Positions 15,644 through 18,007 of a stretch of 18,007 nt of DNA are shown here, piece by piece; positions within the stretch are counted from its first letter, which is position 1; every line of letters begins with the position of its first letter. Both the position numbers and the translations under genes were made by a program. Location of the stretch: NCBI GenBank assembly GCA_026416215.1, contig JAOAFP010000018.1:1-18007 (forward strand). The letters are read 5' to 3'. The DNA comes from Negativicutes bacterium (GTDB lineage: Bacteria > Bacillota > Negativicutes > SKW292). A model generated the notes under the pieces. It did no database searches. It was given only the letters and a program-made list of their open reading frames with translations, and had not been told where the DNA came from.

Positions 15644-16597
15644 CTACTTCAGCTTGTCCACAGTGATGATCTCAACCGGCAGCATCGTGACCGGCGGCGG
15701 GGTCTGTCCCTTCATCATCTCCACCGCATACCTGACCCCGGTGTAACCCTGCTCGTCCGGCTTCTGGTCGACAGTAACCCCCAGCTTGCCTTCCTTCATC
15801 ATCTTCAAAGCGTCGTCGATGGCGTCGTAGCCGCCGACATTAACGTCTTTTTTTCCGGCTTCGTCCAGATATTGGATCGCCCCCAGGGCCATCATATCAT
15901 TGCAGGCGAAAATAAGTTTGATACCAGGGTACTTGGCGAACAAACCGGCCGTAACCTCCTTGGCCTCGTCGATTTTCCAGTGGGCACTTTCAGCAGCCAC
16001 CACAGTAATATTCGGGTTCTCGTTGAACGCCTTCAGTGCCCCGTTGTAGCGGGCCTGAGCATTGGCCGCCTCCATTATTCCCTGCAGGATCACCGCCTGA
16101 ACCGGCCCCCTGACCTGATTGGCCATAACCTTGGCCGCCAGATAGGCCCCTTCCTCGTTATCCACGCTGACAAACGGAGCAGGCTGCATACCCACTGTTT
16201 TCACCACATCAGGGTCGAGGGCCACGTCGATCACCACCACTTTGATTCCGGCATCCTGGGCCTTTTTCAGAGCCGGAACTAGATCCTTCGAGCTAGCCGG
16301 GGCGATAACTATGGCGTCCACCTTGTCGCGGATGGCATCTTCAACCAGCGCCACCTGCTGTTCGATCGAGGTCTCCTTGGCGGCGGTCTTGACCGACAAT
16401 TCAACGCCAAATTCCTTCTCCGCCCGGCGGGCACCCTGTTCCATGGCCACGAAGAACGGGTTGGTCAGGGTTTTCATAATCAGGACAACCTTTTTTCTGT
16501 TCTCGGTTTTGGAGGCCGGCTGCTTCTTGTCATCGCCGCAGCCGGCCACCAGCAGGGCCAGGCCGGCCACCAACAGGATCAACAGTAATTTTTTCAT
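15644..16597 (-). CDS. RbsB-like periplasmic binding lipoprotein
   Basis: 317 residues with AAAGGAG ahead of the ATG. A lipoprotein signal ends in the lipobox LVAGC, with C20 as the lipidated residue, and a short KKQPASKTENRKK linker follows. The remainder is a type-I sugar-binding fold of the ribose/galactose family (Peripla_BP_4): KTLTNPFFVAMEQGARRA, then DAIVIAPASSKDLVPAL, then FVSVDNEEGAYLAA, then LIFACNDMMALGA, and VGGYDAIDDAL. The ligand is unknown; this family binds pentoses, hexoses, AI-2 and TMAO-type signals. No ABC permease or ATPase gene adjoins it. The next gene, 61 bases on, is the hybrid kinase, which suggests a sensory rather than a transport role. Confidence 0.93.
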   Translation of the reverse strand: MKKLLLILLVAGLALLVAGCGDDKKQPASKTENRKKVVLIMKTLTNPFFVAMEQGARRAEKEFGVELSVKTAAKETSIEQQVALVEDAIRDKVDAIVIAPASSKDLVPALKKAQDAGIKVVVIDVALDPDVVKTVGMQPAPFVSVDNEEGAYLAAKVMANQVRGPVQAVILQGIMEAANAQARYNGALKAFNENPNITVVAAESAHWKIDEAKEVTAGLFAKYPGIKLIFACNDMMALGAIQYLDEAGKKDVNVGGYDAIDDALKMMKEGKLGVTVDQKPDEQGYTGVRYAVEMMKGQTPPPVTMLPVEIITVDKLK

Positions 16598-16630
16598 CTC
16601 GTCTTCTCCTTTGCCTTGATTGTTTTCCGC

Positions 16631-16646
16631 CGGTCCGGCCGGACCG
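16631..16646. repeat. Perfect 16-bp palindrome in the lipoprotein-gene leader
   Basis: CGGTCCGGCCGGACCG reads the same on both strands. It lies about 34 bases before the lipoprotein ATG, between the possible leader peptide and the ribosome-binding site. It could be an operator, or in RNA a 6-bp stem with a GGCC loop. Confidence 0.5.
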
Positions 16647-16667
16647 ACCCGCGGGGCAGTCTGCCGG

Positions 16668-16694
16668 TCAGCTGTTTTGACGCTGGCCGGTCAT
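16668..16694 (-). CDS. Possible 8-residue leader peptide
   Basis: On the minus strand an ATG preceded by AAAAGGAGAAAA opens a frame of eight codons (MTGQRQNS) ending in TGA. The ribosome-binding site is as good as that of the true genes nearby, and the frame lies in the transcript leader of the lipoprotein gene, just before the 16-base palindrome. It could be chance; the peptide has no run of one amino acid that would make it a classical attenuator. Confidence 0.3.
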   Translation of the reverse strand: MTGQRQNS

Positions 16695-16738
16695 TTTTCT
16701 CCTTTTCTTTTGACAGCATTTTCCAAATTCCTGCCCGT

Positions 16739-16758
16739 AAATTGATATAAAATTGATA
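16739..16758. repeat. Tandem 9-bp direct repeat in the lipoprotein-gene leader
   Basis: AAATTGATA occurs at 16739-16747 and 16750-16758, two copies 11 bases apart start to start, about one helical turn. This AT-rich block lies between the cupin stop and the lipoprotein gene. Such spacing is typical of two monomers of a response regulator binding side by side; no other function is apparent. Confidence 0.45.
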
Positions 16759-16772
16759 CAAAAATCTCCGGT

Positions 16773-17132
16773 TTATCCGGCCTCTGACCGCCCTTGCTGC
16801 CTGACCACTACCAGCAGCATCTTGAACGGCTGGAGGGAGTCGACAGAGTGCGGCACCCCGGCCGGCATGACAATGGCCTGGCCGGCCGTCAGCTGGTGGC
16901 TTTCTTTGCCAATCGTCACCCCGGCCTGGCCGTCCAGTACGTACAGCCAGGCATCGCCGGCCGCCGCGTGGGCACTGATCCCCTCACCGGCGGCAAAAGC
17001 GAACAACGTCATGCTGACCGCCTGATTCTGGACCATGGTCAGACTGACCACCCGCCCCGGCTGGTAGTCGACCAGCCCGGCCAGGTCGACCACCTGCCCC
17101 ACCGCAATATTTTTGATGAATCTCCCTGTCAC
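16773..17132 (-). CDS. Small cupin-domain protein
   Basis: 119 residues, read from GTG 17132 because AAAGGAGG lies 8 bases upstream; the longer frame starts at an unsupported GTG at 17168. It is a single cupin barrel filling the whole chain, with no signal peptide. Motif 1 is AGEGISAHAAAGDAWLYVLD and keeps only the first histidine of the usual HxH, with Ala where the second should be and no clear Glu. Motif 2 is GQAIVMPAGVPHSVDS with its His. Metal binding is therefore weakened, and the protein may bind a small ligand or be an isomerase-like or sensory cupin. It heads the unit leading to the binding lipoprotein and kinase, after a 175-base gap, and is driven by a consensus promoter. Function unknown. 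Confidence 0.87.
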   Translation of the reverse strand: MTGRFIKNIAVGQVVDLAGLVDYQPGRVVSLTMVQNQAVSMTLFAFAAGEGISAHAAAGDAWLYVLDGQAGVTIGKESHQLTAGQAIVMPAGVPHSVDSLQPFKMLLVVVRQQGRSEAG

Positions 17133-17196
17133 CCAAAATCCCTCCTTTGTTCCTCTTGCTCCGGCCACCGGGGCAGTGCCGCCGCCGGGAACCAGT

Positions 17197-17215
17197 CCGG
17201 CAGGTCTCCTGCCGG
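17197..17215. promoter_or_regulatory. Palindrome over the cupin transcription start (possible operator)
   Basis: CCGGCAGG (17208-17215 read on the minus strand) is repeated in inverted form after AGA, a perfect 8-bp inverted repeat with a 3-base centre. It begins three bases after the -10 box of the cupin promoter and so spans the expected +1 position near 17212. That is the classic place for a repressor operator. In RNA it would be a short 5' hairpin. Confidence 0.5.
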
Positions 17216-17218
17216 AAA

Positions 17219-17246
17219 ATTATACCCTGCCTGTTGGCGGTGTCAA
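17219..17246 (-). promoter_or_regulatory. Full-consensus sigma-A promoter for the cupin gene
   Basis: On the minus strand TTGACA (17241-17246) and TATAAT (17219-17224) are both perfect and separated by 16 bases. It should be one of the strongest promoters in the window unless repressed through the palindrome at 17197-17215. Confidence 0.85.
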
Positions 17247-17255
17247 CGCCTGCCC

Positions 17256-17284
17256 TTTACTTGACCCGGACAATGTGCGATAAT
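17256..17284 (+). promoter_or_regulatory. Promoter for the riboswitch-btuB transcript
   Basis: TTTACT (17256-17261, 4 of 6), a 17-base spacer and GATAAT (17279-17284, 5 of 6) just ahead of the riboswitch. It is back to back with the cupin promoter; the two -35 boxes are only 9 bases apart. Confidence 0.55.
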
Positions 17285-17289
17285 CTGGG

Positions 17290-17443
17290 CGGGATACCGG
17301 TTGTGCACCCTGAGCTGCCAACCGGGCTGAATATTATGCAGGGAAGCCGGATGAGCCGGCGCGGTTCCGCCACTGTGAAGGGCATTATGCCCTGAGCCAG
17401 GTCGCTGCACTGATTGCCCCAACCACGAGAATGGTGGGCAATC
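17290..17443 (+). ncRNA. Cobalamin (adenosylcobalamin-type) riboswitch
   Basis: The leader contains the conserved core in order: GGGAAGCCGG at 17341-17350 followed by GAGCCGGCGCGG, then CCGCCACTGTGA at 17367-17378, a variable GGGC/GCCC stem at 17381-17393, then the B12-box-like GAGCCAGGTCGCTGC from 17394. The last helix (GATTGCCC at 17412-17419 with GGGCAATC at 17436-17443) completes the fold. A rho-independent terminator follows at once, so bound cobalamin should end transcription before the receptor gene. The boundaries are approximate. Confidence 0.92.
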
Positions 17444-17448
17444 GTTTG

Positions 17449-17474
17449 GGCTTTCCGGTGGAAAGCCTTTTTTT
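17449..17474 (+). terminator. Riboswitch expression-platform terminator
   Basis: GGCTTTCC (17449-17456), loop GGT, GGAAAGCC (17460-17467) and seven T residues. It lies between the riboswitch and the receptor gene on the same strand, about 85 bases before the start codon, and is the likely off-switch. I cannot say with certainty which upstream strand forms the anti-terminator. Confidence 0.88.
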
Positions 17475-17558
17475 CTGTCGAGAAAACTGGGCGGCACAAC
17501 CGCTTAACCGCCCCGGTCCGGCACAGCCGGGCCGAATACGGAAACAGGGGGATGACCA

Positions 17559-18007
17559 ATGGTCAAAGCCTGGTCGCCGGCTGTCCGCACGCTGCTGCCG
17601 CTGGTACTGGCGATTGCCGCCGGCTGGTGGCCGGGGATGGTCGAAGCCGAGGACGAATACAGCCTGGATGAGGTGACGGTGACCGCCGGTCGGCTGGCCG
17701 ACGACCGGCTGGCCGACCCAGCCTTCAGCCAGACCATCACCGCTGGCGATCTGGCCGCCGCCCGGCCGGCCACCGTTGCCGAAGCACTGGCCAATACCGC
17801 CGGGGTGGTCCTGCGCCAGTACGGCGGACAGGGCCAGACCGCCATTCCCCGCCTGCTGGGCAGCAATCGTCTGGTGCTGCTGATCGACGGCCAGCGGGTG
17901 AATATGCCGTTATCCGGCAGCAACGGTCTCGACCTCAACCAGTTTATAGTCGGCGGCAATATCGATCACATCGACGTAACCCTCGGCGGGGCGGCGGTGG
18001 AATACGG
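17559..18007 (+). CDS. btuB: TonB-dependent outer-membrane cobalamin receptor, N-terminal part
   Basis: 149 codons are present before the window ends. ATG 17559 is chosen because GGGGG lies about 8 bases upstream and this frame gives a signal peptide (residues 1 to about 30, cleavage near MVEA-E). An overlapping ATG at 17552 gives a short meaningless frame. After the signal come a TonB-box-like DEVTVTAGR, then the plug domain: QTITAGDLAAARPATVAEAL, NTAGVVLRQYGGQGQ, IPRLLGSNRLVLLIDGQRVN and IDHIDVTLGGAAVEYG. The beta-barrel is beyond the window. It should carry corrinoids across the outer membrane using TonB energy. The B12 riboswitch upstream, not the sequence alone, supports cobalamin as substrate. 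Confidence 0.92.
   Translation, partial: MVKAWSPAVRTLLPLVLAIAAGWWPGMVEAEDEYSLDEVTVTAGRLADDRLADPAFSQTITAGDLAAARPATVAEALANTAGVVLRQYGGQGQTAIPRLLGSNRLVLLIDGQRVNMPLSGSNGLDLNQFIVGGNIDHIDVTLGGAAVEY

Noticed and set aside
15644..16597. Reading the binding lipoprotein as part of an ABC sugar importer
   Set aside because: No ABC permease or ATPase frame exists in the window on either side; a kinase follows instead. The importer could still be elsewhere.
17197..17215. Inverted repeat near the cupin start as a transcription terminator
   Set aside because: It overlaps the expected transcription start and lacks a T-run, so an operator or 5' hairpin is more likely.
17552..17671. Plus-strand frame starting at ATG 17552, overlapping the btuB start
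   Set aside because: It gives about 39 residues with no features, while the +1 shifted ATG at 17559 gives a signal peptide and TonB-receptor plug.

Overview
The window looks like chromosomal DNA from a Negativicutes bacterium, a diderm member of the Firmicutes. Two things suggest this. The left end carries the typical firmicute order yacL-ispD-ispF-gltX-cysE. The right end carries a cobalamin riboswitch followed by a TonB-dependent outer-membrane receptor, which needs an outer membrane. Base composition is GC-rich (roughly 60% by eye), with very frequent GGCCGG/CCGGCC. Shine-Dalgarno sites are strong and sigma-A-type promoters are recognisable. I see no tRNA, rRNA, transposon, CRISPR array or phage gene.

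Layout. (1) 1-4435, minus strand: a tight housekeeping run of a small uncharacterised protein, a YacL-like PIN/TRAM membrane protein, ispD and ispF (MEP isoprenoid pathway), gltX, and the start of cysE. A promoter lies at 4407-4435. (2) 4462-5607, plus strand: a 36-residue single-span membrane peptide and a 3-hydroxyacyl-CoA dehydrogenase, ending in a hairpin terminator that overlaps the 3' end of the next, convergent gene. (3) 5582-6886, minus: an MHS-type MFS permease. (4) 7056-8172: a secreted TlpA-like thioredoxin (plus strand) facing two tiny, clearly paralogous, secreted Cys-Cys peptides (minus strand), with a near-perfect bidirectional terminator between them. (5) 8275-12317, minus: a GH1 beta-glycosidase, a lactose/cellobiose-family PTS EIIC and an MFS permease, probably a beta-glucoside unit. 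(6) 12372-17246, minus: a cupin, an RbsB-like lipoprotein and a large hybrid histidine kinase, ending in a terminator. The binding lipoprotein has no ABC permease or ATPase beside it and is followed directly by the kinase, so the pair looks like a ligand-sensing module of the LuxP-LuxQ or TorT-TorS kind. It may control the adjacent sugar genes. (7) 17256-18007, plus: promoter, cobalamin riboswitch, terminator and a truncated btuB-like gene, divergent from the cupin.

The least explained parts are the paired CC peptides opposite the thioredoxin, the binding-protein/kinase pair with a perfect 14-bp hairpin against the kinase ribosome-binding site, and the structured 175-bp leader of the binding-protein gene. 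Several starts were placed downstream of the longest possible start because a good ribosome-binding site sits there; the reason is given in each entry.
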